Positions 1-7,200 of a stretch of 17,054 nucleotides of DNA are shown in pieces (the first letter of the stretch is position 1; every line of letters begins with the position of its first letter). The DNA is taken from positions 1-17,054 of the forward strand of contig CAPZCD010000023.1 of the NCBI GenBank assembly GCA_948744995.1, read 5' to 3'. The notes under the pieces are model-generated. The model made no database searches. It was not told the DNA's origin and saw only the letters and a list, made by a program, of their open reading frames with translations. Origin of the DNA: an uncultured Rickettsiales bacterium. GTDB lineage: Bacteria > Pseudomonadota > Alphaproteobacteria > Rickettsiales > UBA1997. A program made the position numbers and the translations under genes.

Positions 1-422
1 TTTTCAAGGGCTTTTAAAGAATTTAAGAAAATTTAAAAAGCGAGGTTGGGGTTATAATAGAATTAATTATTTTATTTTTGTTGTTTGTCATTTTAAAATT
101 ACACGTAGGAATATATTATAGAATATAATGTTATTTAATTTTCTTCATAAAGCAAGTGTATTTACATTTATTTATGTTTTTACTCCTACACTACTCCACA
201 TAGAAAAGAAAATCATATATTTATGATATTATATACTCAATATACTTCTAATCTTCATGATTTCTACTGTTACCACATATCTTTTGATAGTAGCAGTTGA
301 TAAAAAACGCAGAGTAATGAAAATAATATTATCCTCTATCACAACTTATATTTATTCTCTCTAAGCCTTATCAATAGCAACAATAAATACCCTTTATGCA
401 AATGTTTAGAGTAATTGTTTTA

Positions 423-449
423 ATTTAAATACAAAATTTGTATTTAAAT
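423..449. repeat. Perfect 13-bp-arm inverted repeat with a 1-base centre
   Basis: ATTTAAATACAAA at 423-435 and TTTGTATTTAAAT at 437-449 are exact reverse complements around a single A. Such a short spacer favours a protein-binding palindrome or a cruciform over a terminator. No gene start lies within 300 bases, so no target can be named. Confidence 0.6.
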
Positions 450-610
450 ATATTTTTGTATAAATTTATTAGTAGTGACTACAAATTTATTTTTTACCCT
501 GATCTCTAGGGTGTAGGTACTATTAGAATAAAAGAATATTATAAACACATTATCCTTCACTGAAATTTTAGTAAAAACATAACAAAAAATATATCTTCGA
601 CAGAAGCACA

Positions 611-642
611 AGCCCAACCACACCCAACAGTGTGGTTAGGCT
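611..642 (-). terminator. GC-rich hairpin, probable end of the aroK-mreD-mrdA transcript
   Basis: Arms 611-623 and 630-642 pair over 13 positions around a 6-base loop. The one non-Watson-Crick position (615/638) is a G-U pair only in the minus-strand RNA and an A-C mismatch in the plus-strand RNA, so the structure suits the minus-strand transcript. It lies about 120 bases past the mrdA stop. The uridine run is weak: the minus strand has a T-rich stretch only about 20 bases later. Terminator is therefore a likely but not certain reading. Confidence 0.5.
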
Positions 643-759
643 ATAAAGGAGGCAACCTAATTATATATAGCATATATTAAAATACAAGTAATTATATTTA
701 TGATGATAATAAATACAAGCGTATGTTTACAAATGATTAGTTGAGTAAAATTGTAGATA

Positions 760-2601
760 CTAAATATTATTATCAATAATATACTTTAATATATCTATAG
801 CTAAAGGAGCAGCTGAAACACTACCTCCACCGCCATGTTCAACCACAACCGCTATAGCGTATCTTGGTATATCATAGGGAGCGAAACCAACAAATATCCC
901 ATGATTTTGATACTTATCAGCTAACTTTTCACCATCCTTTAGCTGCTTTTCCATACGTTCCTTAGCTTCAAGCGATATAACCTGCGCTGTTCCGGTTTTA
1001 CCTGATATTTGATAACTTTTTTTGGTCTTTATCCAAGAAGCTGTACCATGTTTTCCATTAACCACATCAAACATACCTTGCTTAACTATATCAATAGTTT
1101 TTTCTCTAAACATAGGTTCTCCGTTGATATACAGATTTAAGTTATAATCTCTTAATGGGCTGTCGTAAACAAGAAATGGTTTTATAGGGTAACCATTATT
1201 CGCTATTCTAGCAGCCATAGTGGCTAATTGTAATGGATTCGCCAGAACATAACCTTGTCCTATAGACATATTTATGGTATCCCCTTTAGTCCACACATCG
1301 TTGTAGTATTCCCTTTTCCAACTGGGATTCGGTAATATGCCATTGTTGTACTCCTGAAGATTTATATCAAACACTTCACCTATACCTAATTTCTTAGCGG
1401 TATTATATATATTATTTACACCAGCAAACACACCCAGATTAGCGAAGAATATATTACAAGATCTTTCTATAGCTTGAATTATGTTTATTTTTCCATGCCC
1501 TCCTTTGCTCCAACATCTAAAGTCAAGTTTTTTGCCTACCTTCATGGAACCTCTGCAATCAATCTTTCTATTCTCATCCCATCCGTTCTCTAGGGCAGCT
1601 ATAGCAACTATTGGTTTAAAGGTTGAACCCATAGCGTATAGAGCACTTATGGTTTTGTTATAAAGTGGTTTTTTTTCATTATTTACTAAATCTAACCATT
1701 CGCTATGGGAAATACCATCTACAAAACTATTTACATCAAAAGACGGATTAGAAACCAGTGCTAATATTTCACCGGTTACAACGTCAATCACAACCACTGC
1801 TGCACTCATATCTGCAACCCTACTATAGATAAATTGCTGTAGTTTGAGATCTATAGTCAATTTCAAATCTTCCCCTTTTTCTGGCTCACTTCTTTCTATT
1901 TCTCTCAGCGGTAAATTATAGGCATTCACTTCAACTTTTTTATAGCCGGATTTACCAATAAGTTTTGAATTAAAGTATGATTCTAGGCCGCTCTTACCAA
2001 TTTTATAATTAGGATGTAGAAGAATATTCTTTTTTATTTTTTTTGATAATTTCTTTATTTCCACATCGCTGGGTGTGGCTACGTAGCCAGTTATATGGGC
2101 GAATTCCTTTGCATATAAATACTCCCTGATATAACCTTCCTCTATTGATAAATCTCTAAATTTATAGGAATTTAAGGAAATTTTTGTCAATTCGTCCCAT
2201 GTCAGATTATTAATGACAGAAACGACCTGTTTGTCTCTGTTATTTTTGAGTTGTTTTGCAATTTTTTGCTGTTTTTCTTGGTTTAAATCCAGTATCTCCA
2301 CTAAACTCTTTATGGTATTGGATTTTTTGTTATTTTTATATAATATGAGTTCATAACTGTTCCTATTATTTGTGAGCCTATTATTTTTTCTATCCAGTAT
2401 ATTGCCTCTTATGGGTGGTATTACTTCAATTTTTATTCGATTATTTTCCGACTTGTCTTTAAGCTCATTAAAATTAAGTATTTGCAGAAAAAATAACCTA
2501 TAGACTAACAGTAGCGTCAGCAATATTATCGGCATAAGAGAAATTATGACTCTTTTTGTAAAAATTATACCTTTAGCATGTTCTTCCAGTAAACTAGACA
2601 T
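760..2601 (-). CDS. mrdA: Penicillin-binding protein 2, peptidoglycan transpeptidase of the elongasome
   Basis: Full-length class B PBP of 613 residues. It cross-links peptidoglycan during side-wall growth as partner of RodA. Visible in order: a cytoplasmic start, one membrane anchor at about 17-40, the dimerisation-domain motif RGNILDR at 65-71, and the transpeptidase domain with all three active-site motifs: STFK at 326-329 (nucleophile Ser326), SCN at 381-383 and KTG at 535-537. The length fits the PBP2 family (about 600-630), and a short linker after KTG is typical. It is the last gene of the operon and overlaps the end of mreD by 8 bases, which implies translational coupling. No rodA follows. 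All catalytic motifs are intact, so it should be active. Confidence 0.95.
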   Translation of the reverse strand: MSSLLEEHAKGIIFTKRVIISLMPIILLTLLLVYRLFFLQILNFNELKDKSENNRIKIEVIPPIRGNILDRKNNRLTNNRNSYELILYKNNKKSNTIKSLVEILDLNQEKQQKIAKQLKNNRDKQVVSVINNLTWDELTKISLNSYKFRDLSIEEGYIREYLYAKEFAHITGYVATPSDVEIKKLSKKIKKNILLHPNYKIGKSGLESYFNSKLIGKSGYKKVEVNAYNLPLREIERSEPEKGEDLKLTIDLKLQQFIYSRVADMSAAVVVIDVVTGEILALVSNPSFDVNSFVDGISHSEWLDLVNNEKKPLYNKTISALYAMGSTFKPIVAIAALENGWDENRKIDCRGSMKVGKKLDFRCWSKGGHGKINIIQAIERSCNIFFANLGVFAGVNNIYNTAKKLGIGEVFDINLQEYNNGILPNPSWKREYYNDVWTKGDTINMSIGQGYVLANPLQLATMAARIANNGYPIKPFLVYDSPLRDYNLNLYINGEPMFREKTIDIVKQGMFDVVNGKHGTASWIKTKKSYQISGKTGTAQVISLEAKERMEKQLKDGEKLADKYQNHGIFVGFAPYDIPRYAIAVVVEHGGGGSVSAAPLAIDILKYIIDNNI

Positions 2602-3106
2602 AGTTTTCTAATTTTTTATATATGAAATATATAAAATAGCTAGCTAACATATCCCACAGCCAAGATGTAAGTACTATCTTGAGTGGATAAAAATCACTTT
2701 TATAGAATGAAATTACAAACCAAGCTATTACCAGATAAAAGAACAAAAAAATACTAACATCTCTCACAAAATAAAATAAATCCCTATCATTTATAAAACG
2801 CATTTTAAAATGTTGGAATATCTTATTTGATAATAATAGAGATAGACTTGATAGACCTAATGGTAAATGACCGATTGCATCAATTATCAATCCAAAAATA
2901 AAAAAATTACCTTCTGCTACTTTTACCCATTCAAACTCGTCGTCTACCCAATTTATAACTAAAAATGCGAATATTACATTTAAATCCGGGAATAGTCTGA
3001 CAAAACTGAAAATTCTACCCGGTAACTTGTTAAACAAAGTTAGAATAATAAAGATTGAATATATGATAACATATTTAATGAATAAAATTATTTTATTTCC
3101 AACCAT
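2594..3106 (-). CDS. mreD: Rod shape-determining membrane protein MreD
   Basis: Small integral membrane protein of 170 residues with about five hydrophobic segments (roughly 7-25, 42-53, 67-94, 117-134, 146-164). The family hallmark sits at 71-88: FGLIIDAIGHLPLGLSSL, an acidic residue followed by a PLGLS turn. MreD joins MreB and MreC to the PBP2/RodA machinery, and its position directly before mrdA is the conserved order. Unusually, mreB and mreC are not upstream; shikimate kinase is. The start ATG overlaps the aroK stop as TAATG, and the 3' end overlaps mrdA, so the three genes are translated as a coupled unit. MreD proteins diverge quickly, so the call rests on the motif plus neighbourhood. 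Confidence 0.87.
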   Translation of the reverse strand: MVGNKIILFIKYVIIYSIFIILTLFNKLPGRIFSFVRLFPDLNVIFAFLVINWVDDEFEWVKVAEGNFFIFGLIIDAIGHLPLGLSSLSLLLSNKIFQHFKMRFINDRDLFYFVRDVSIFLFFYLVIAWFVISFYKSDFYPLKIVLTSWLWDMLASYFIYFIYKKLENYV

Positions 3107-3666
3107 TAATTTTCTTCATCATAATTGTTTATGTAATCACTTATCAACTGCATGATAACATTTATGGTGGTATCTTTATTAAGATAGGTTGTATTAACCA
3201 CTATGTCAGCTGTACTATAGATGTCATGTTTAGATTCGTATATACCAGTCATGATAGCAGCCTTATCTTTACCTTCTAAAGCCGGCCTGCTATTTCTTCT
3301 TTCTACTCTCTTTATCAAAACATCCAAGTCAACATCAAGAAAAACAGAAATAGCCTTTTCTTTTATCATCTGTCTTACTTCGGGATCATCAAACGCATTT
3401 CCACCTATTGATAATACCTGAGGTTTTGTAGTTTTTAATATCTTTTTTATAGCCAACTTCTCAACCTCTTTGAAATATTCTTCGCCTTTTTGTTCAAAAA
3501 GCTCGGTCGTTGTTAAGTTTTCTGCTTTTTCTATTTCTCTATCTGAATCTATAAACTTTAATCCTAATTTTTGGGCTAATCCAAAACCAGTAGTTGTTTT
3601 CCCGGCTCCCATCATCCCAATTAAAACTATTGTCCTTCTCCGAGACGGATGCAATATCTCTTCCAT
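3106..3666 (-). CDS. aroK: Shikimate kinase
   Basis: Phosphorylates shikimate to shikimate-3-phosphate with ATP, the fifth step of chorismate and aromatic amino acid synthesis. From this start the protein has 186 residues. The Walker A loop GMMGAGKT is at 17-24, the shikimate-binding Asp in DSD at 40-42, IGGNAF near 87-92 and the lid motif RPAL at 127-130. The frame stays open to an ATG at 3738 that would add 24 hydrophobic residues, but a strong promoter ends just before that codon, so transcription should begin inside it. ATG 3666 also gives the normal distance to Walker A. One oddity: the third glycine of the shikimate-loop GGG is Asn. First gene of the operon with mreD and mrdA. Confidence 0.92.
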   Translation of the reverse strand: MEEILHPSRRRTIVLIGMMGAGKTTTGFGLAQKLGLKFIDSDREIEKAENLTTTELFEQKGEEYFKEVEKLAIKKILKTTKPQVLSIGGNAFDDPEVRQMIKEKAISVFLDVDLDVLIKRVERRNSRPALEGKDKAAIMTGIYESKHDIYSTADIVVNTTYLNKDTTINVIMQLISDYINNYDEEN

Positions 3667-3739
3667 TTTTAATTCTAGTTTAACTATAAAAAATAAAACT
3701 CTTGAATATTTTCCTAAAAAGGAAATAATTTTCCACATA

Positions 3740-3769
3740 AGTATATAACTTTTTATTTAAAATAGTCAA
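3740..3769 (-). promoter_or_regulatory. Sigma70-type promoter of the aroK-mreD-mrdA operon
   Basis: Read on the minus strand: -35 TTGACT (complement of 3764-3769), an 18-base spacer, and -10 TATACT (complement of 3740-3745). Each hexamer matches consensus at five of six positions. The predicted start of transcription, about 3733, lies inside or past the longest possible aroK start codon (3736-3738), which argues for translation from 3666 with a leader of about 65 bases. The -35 box abuts the tsaB start codon, so the two divergent units share this narrow region. Confidence 0.6.
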
Positions 3770-3770
3770 T

Positions 3771-4373
3771 ATGAATATATTAACGATAGATACTGCTGAT
3801 AAGGATGCAATGATTATTTTACAACAAGAAAATGAGCTAATTGATTATAGAAGTTTGGAGAATAATAAACACGCAGAAACACTAATAACTGACATTGAAG
3901 ATATACTTTTAAGAAATAGATTAGACTATAAAACTTTAGATGCTATTTCCATCGTAAATGGCCCCGGTAGCTTTATGGGTTTAAAAATATCGACATCGGT
4001 AGCAAAAGCTATTTTATGTCTAATTCCTGACATAAAAGTTATAATTAACAATGTATTCGAAATTGTGTCCTACAATAAGAAATATGATTTTGTTGTGCTA
4101 GATGCAGGTTTAGATGGTTTTTATATTTCCGATGGTAGTAGCAACTACTACTATACAAAAACAGATACTTTTTGTCCCGATAAAAATAACCTAATATTAA
4201 CAAATTCACTAAAAGTTGTAGATATCCTGAAGGAATATAATGTTGGTTATTCTCTTCCTAAAAAGGATAGTATAGTTAGTTTGAATTATCTAAAATATAG
4301 TAATAATATTTTGGCAAATAGAGAAATTGCTCCTCTATACATTAGGGAACCACAAATAAATAAAAAAACTTGA
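3771..4373 (+). CDS. tsaB: TsaB, tRNA threonylcarbamoyladenosine biosynthesis subunit
   Basis: Protein of 200 residues from the ASKHA-fold family. TsaB forms a complex with TsaD and TsaE and is needed for t6A37 on ANN-decoding tRNAs. Recognisable features are the N-terminal strand LTIDTA at 4-9, HAETLI at 34-39, the family signature NGPGSFMGLKI at about 63-73 (usual form GPGSFTGLRIG) and the C-terminal PLYIREP at about 188-194. It is slightly short for the family (about 220-230) but has both ends. The ATG has no clear Shine-Dalgarno sequence and lies next to the divergent aroK promoter. A ddl fragment begins 16 bases after its stop. Confidence 0.9.
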   Translation: MNILTIDTADKDAMIILQQENELIDYRSLENNKHAETLITDIEDILLRNRLDYKTLDAISIVNGPGSFMGLKISTSVAKAILCLIPDIKVIINNVFEIVSYNKKYDFVVLDAGLDGFYISDGSSNYYYTKTDTFCPDKNNLILTNSLKVVDILKEYNVGYSLPKKDSIVSLNYLKYSNNILANREIAPLYIREPQINKKT

Positions 4374-4389
4374 AATATTTTAACAATCT

Positions 4390-4896
4390 TTGTTTGGTAG
4401 AAAATTTTACGTAAGATACCTGTTGGAAAAATATATACATGGTACTGAGTTTACAGTAGGAGTTGTTGATGATTTTGTCTTTGATGCTATAGAAATAAAA
4501 CCCCTAGACAAATTTTATGATCTTTCTGCTAAGGATGACGATTCAAAAGTTAATTATATAATTCCTCCTGATTCTCTTAAGGAAGAAAAGTATAATGAAT
4601 TAAAATTATTAGCTTTAAAAATTCATAAGATACTTGAGTGTAATGTTATAAGTAGGTCTGACTTTATATTAAATAATAAAGACAATAAGTTTTATTATTT
4701 AGAAACCAACACAAGTCCAGGACTAGTTGTTCCCCATTCATTAATACCAATTTCATTAAAACATCATGGATTTACTATGGAGGATCTGTGTATATTTCTT
4801 ATAGAAAACGCTCAATATGAAGGTATGAAAAATAAAAAGCATAAAAAACAAATAAGAGGGATTTATTATAAGTGGATAGAATTGTTGCAAAGATAA
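4390..4896 (+). pseudogene. ddl: C-terminal half of D-alanine--D-alanine ligase (truncated)
   Basis: Ddl joins two D-Ala for the peptidoglycan stem peptide. Only the last 168 residues of the usual 300-320 are present. What remains is recognisable and in frame: LLEKYIHGTEFTV at 11-23 (usual VEKYI-G-E), IEIKPLDKFYD at 34-44 with Lys48 in the nucleotide loop, the metal-binding SRSDF (Asp91) and ETNTSPG (Glu105, Asn107). The N-terminal substrate domain and the first part of the ATP-grasp fold are missing, and tsaB lies directly upstream. The only possible start is a TTG without a ribosome binding site. A Lys-rich tail follows about residue 145. Most likely a 5'-truncated pseudogene; a complete ddl would be expected elsewhere in the genome. 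Confidence 0.75.
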
Positions 4897-5034
4897 AAGT
4901 AGTATTCTTAAGAAAGAAGTTATAAAACCTATTAACCAATTCTTGTTGCAGTATTTCCAAAATCTATCTCCTGCATTAAATAATTGTAAACATACCAAAG
5001 AAGATTCTGACATTAAATATTTAGGTAATTTCCA

Positions 5035-5170
5035 GAATATGTTTATTAGGTTTACGGTTAGAAGTATTACACCTAAAATTGCTAATATGGTAAGCATATT
5101 ATCTAGTTGTTGACTTGGTGATATTATACCTAAATATGATAATATAAAAATAAACTACGGCAGTAATCTT
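5035..5170 (-). pseudogene. Possible remnant of a membrane protein, weakly PntA C-terminus-like
   Basis: On the minus strand a hydrophobic stretch ending ...LGVILLTVNLINIF (ends at 5035) resembles the last transmembrane helix of the alpha subunit of proton-translocating NAD(P) transhydrogenase, which ends in a pattern like A-x-x-NIFGGF. A short ITAVV segment in another frame at about 5156-5167 could be the preceding helix, with a TAG stop and a frame change between them. The open frame from ATG 5097 runs on to 4756 but becomes antisense to the ddl fragment and loses any resemblance. AT-rich DNA easily yields hydrophobic frames, so this is a weak suggestion only. Confidence 0.18.
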
Positions 5171-5268
5171 GTAAAAAAGTATTGAGACACCATTATATCG
5201 TCTTTGTAATTTATCAAAACAATCTTATCTCAGCACATCATAACAAACAACCTTCTAATATATTATTG

Positions 5269-5282
5269 TGCATAATTATGCA
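5269..5282. repeat. Perfect 14-bp palindrome
   Basis: TGCATAATTATGCA reads identically on both strands. It lies in the 216-base gap between the ddl remnant and the SH3-domain gene, about 30 bases past the latter's stop, and another GCATAATGCAT motif follows at once. There is no loop and no T-run, so a protein site or chance in AT-rich DNA is more likely than a terminator. The rest of the gap shows nothing I can name. Confidence 0.4.
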
Positions 5283-5313
5283 TAATGCATCAATTACATT
5301 ATAACTTACCCTA

Positions 5314-5808
5314 TTACTCATCAAATCCCCAAATATCACTTTTATTCAACCAACCCTTAACTTTACCAATCTTAACCTTACACCTAGACTTTTTACACTT
5401 AATCAGTCGCGCAATCACATTTTTCTCAATCCTATAGATCGGTATGGCAACATCACTATAGTTGCTATACAGAAACTGAACGTCATGCAATGTTATAATA
5501 GTCCTTATCCTCGATACCAAATTTTCACTAACCCAACCGGAATCTCCATCTTTATCGACCACATTAAACCATTTATCATATTCCCCTATTACCTTAACCG
5601 GCATATATTTTAATTTATAGGTGTATAATGTTATGAAGTTTTTATTGGGTCCTGCCCTTAAATTTACCTCCGACGATTTAAGCGACATAAACGAAACTTT
5701 AGTTATTTTGGCATTGGAGCTAAAGGCATTTTTATTTAATATTATAACAAAAAATAGATATTTTACCGTTATTTTACCGATAAAATTCCTGACACAAGTG
5801 ATATGCAT
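5314..5808 (-). CDS. Exported protein with bacterial SH3 domains
   Basis: 164 residues. The N-terminus is basic, followed by a hydrophobic core YLFFVIIL (17-24) and a likely signal peptidase site after AFSSNA (about 28-33), so it is probably periplasmic. A bacterial SH3 domain spans about 40-100, with the typical VNLRAGPN at 48-55 and GWVSENL at 91-97. A second, more divergent SH3-like unit at about 127-161 ends in GWLNKSDIWG. Cys138 and Cys143 could form a disulphide. Such domains usually bind peptidoglycan or peptides in the cell wall; the exact role is unknown. The start overlaps the upstream gene by 40 bases, and no later acceptable start precedes the signal peptide. Last gene of the frr-uppS operon. 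Confidence 0.8.
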   Translation of the reverse strand: MHITCVRNFIGKITVKYLFFVIILNKNAFSSNAKITKVSFMSLKSSEVNLRAGPNKNFITLYTYKLKYMPVKVIGEYDKWFNVVDKDGDSGWVSENLVSRIRTIITLHDVQFLYSNYSDVAIPIYRIEKNVIARLIKCKKSRCKVKIGKVKGWLNKSDIWGFDE

Positions 5809-6401
5809 ATAAAGATTACCAGAAAAGCGATTGTATTATAACACATAAAAAATGTATTTTTTCGGTATTTTTCTGGAAGTAGATAGGTTAGAAACATTAA
5901 AGAGTAGGCGATAAAATTTATCATTAGAGATGTCATTATTTTTTGTCTCATAAATATTGAATATGTTACACCTAGCATTACCACCATAATACCATTGATA
6001 CTGAATCTTGCTAGACGAAATTTTTTACCATTTTCATCCGCCAAAATCTCATTTAAAAAATATTCTAAAATTTTTGTTGAAGATACTAAAATCAATAGCC
6101 ATAGGTATACAGCCTTAGAGTTTTTAAAATTGTTTGATATATATAAAAAAGAATAGCTGGAAGCTACTAAATACAATTGACTGATGATTTTTATGTATTT
6201 GCTATCACTACCGATAATTTCACTTAGTAACCACGATAAATAGATAACTGTTATAAGTATCATTAGTAGAAATAAATTTTTTGAAAAAAAATTTGATACC
6301 AGTAGAAGTAAAAAATGTATCATATCGGTTGTAGGATATTTACAAATTTCACTGTCTTTAAAAATTTTTTTTAGTCTATCTAACAGCTTTTCTTTCTCCA
6401 T
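5769..6401 (-). CDS. Polytopic membrane protein at the cdsA position, lacking the CdsA signature
   Basis: 210 residues from ATG 6401, with six or so hydrophobic segments after a charged N-terminus. Alphaproteobacteria usually have cdsA (CDP-diacylglycerol synthase) directly after uppS. Residues 101-115 (WLLILVSSTKILEYF) and the following KKF...FSING recall the CdsA block W-x(n)-TD-x-GAYF...SP-K-T-x-G, but the Asp, the Gly residues and the Lys are changed. The C-terminal CDP-alcohol signature (KR..KD..PGHGG..DR.D) is absent. It is therefore either a decayed, probably inactive CdsA relative or an unrelated protein in the same place. ATG 6401 is preferred over ATG 6443 because AGAGG lies 12-16 bases upstream; it overlaps uppS by 26 bases. 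Confidence 0.6.
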   Translation of the reverse strand: MEKEKLLDRLKKIFKDSEICKYPTTDMIHFLLLLVSNFFSKNLFLLMILITVIYLSWLLSEIIGSDSKYIKIISQLYLVASSYSFLYISNNFKNSKAVYLWLLILVSSTKILEYFLNEILADENGKKFRLARFSINGIMVVMLGVTYSIFMRQKIMTSLMINFIAYSLMFLTYLLPEKYRKNTFFMCYNTIAFLVIFICISLVSGILSVK

Positions 6402-7200
6402 AGGTTCTTTTCCTCTTTTTATAATTTTTAATAGCTTTATCAAAGTCTTTTTCTTTAAAATCAGGCCATAGCGTGTTTGTAAAATACAACTCTGAATAAC
6501 TGATTTCCCATAACAAAAAGTTACTTATTCTCATATCACCTCCAGTTCTAATAACTAAATCAGGATATATAATTTCTGGATTATACAAATATTTTTTAAA
6601 CAATTCTTCATTTATATCATTAATATCTATTTTATTATTTTTATAGTCAACAGCTATATTTTTAGTTGCATTAACTATCTCAGCTCTACCACCATAACTA
6701 AAAGCTATATTTAGTATAAGAGTATTATTTTCTGTTTCTTTTTCCAGATTTGCTATTTTTCGTAGTACTTCTCCATCTAGCTTCGTCAAGTCTCCAATAA
6801 ATTTTAACTTTATATCATTTTTCATAAAAATTTCAGATTTTTCATCTAAATAGTTGTTAAGAATGTTTAAAATATAGTCAACTTCATCTTTGGGTCTTTT
6901 CCAATTTTCTGTTGAGAATGCATATAATGTTAAGGATTTAATATCAATACTTTTTGCATGTTTTAGTATTTTTATCAAATTATCTGCGCCTTTTTTGTGA
7001 CCATAGCTTACCGGTAACTTTCTTTTCTGAGCCCATCTACCATTTCCATCCATTATGATAGCGACGCTAGTTGGTATAGTACCATCATCAACTTTATAAT
7101 TTTCCCCCATAAAAAAAGATATACCATAATGAAGTACTGTAACTCCAACTGCAAAAAGAAATATAAATAATAAATTCTTTGATATATTTTTACTAATCAT
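6376..7200 (-). CDS. uppS: Isoprenyl transferase (undecaprenyl diphosphate synthase) with an N-terminal membrane segment
   Basis: Condenses isopentenyl diphosphate onto farnesyl diphosphate to make the C55 lipid carrier for peptidoglycan. All family blocks are present: IIMDGNGRWA at 48-57 with catalytic Asp51, GHKKGADN at 67-74, FSTENW at 95-100, SYGGRAEI at 168-175, and the metal-site block IRTGGDMRISNFLLW at 217-231. In that block the usual Glu of GE.R is Asp222. The protein is 274 residues, longer than the usual 230-255, because of an N-terminal hydrophobic segment at about 9-30. The start at 7200 overlaps the frr stop as ATGA, which supports coupled translation and the long form. An internal Met31 (7110) would give a soluble form but has no ribosome binding site. 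Confidence 0.92.
   Translation of the reverse strand: MISKNISKNLLFIFLFAVGVTVLHYGISFFMGENYKVDDGTIPTSVAIIMDGNGRWAQKRKLPVSYGHKKGADNLIKILKHAKSIDIKSLTLYAFSTENWKRPKDEVDYILNILNNYLDEKSEIFMKNDIKLKFIGDLTKLDGEVLRKIANLEKETENNTLILNIAFSYGGRAEIVNATKNIAVDYKNNKIDINDINEELFKKYLYNPEIIYPDLVIRTGGDMRISNFLLWEISYSELYFTNTLWPDFKEKDFDKAIKNYKKRKRTYGERKAVR

Larger units (their letters stand above)
1..759. other. Left intergenic region without a supportable gene
   Basis: About 760 bases with no open frame that I would call a gene. It is extremely AT-rich and broken by stops in all frames. The only structures I see are a perfect palindrome at 423-449 and a GC-rich hairpin at 611-642, listed separately. A 35-codon frame starting at 257 on the plus strand looks membrane-like but has no other support. 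The region may be decayed coding sequence, which I cannot show. Confidence 0.6.

Noticed and set aside
257..363. Plus-strand 35-codon frame, hydrophobic with a basic middle
   Set aside because: No ribosome binding site and no other sign of coding; short hydrophobic frames are expected by chance at this base composition.
3667..3738. 24-residue N-terminal extension of shikimate kinase
   Set aside because: It lies upstream of or on the predicted transcription start, is not family-like, and has no ribosome binding site.
4756..5097. Full 113-residue minus-strand frame as an intact gene
   Set aside because: Its second half is antisense to the ddl fragment and it has no ribosome binding site that I can see. 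Only its first 21 residues resemble anything, so I list a small possible remnant instead.
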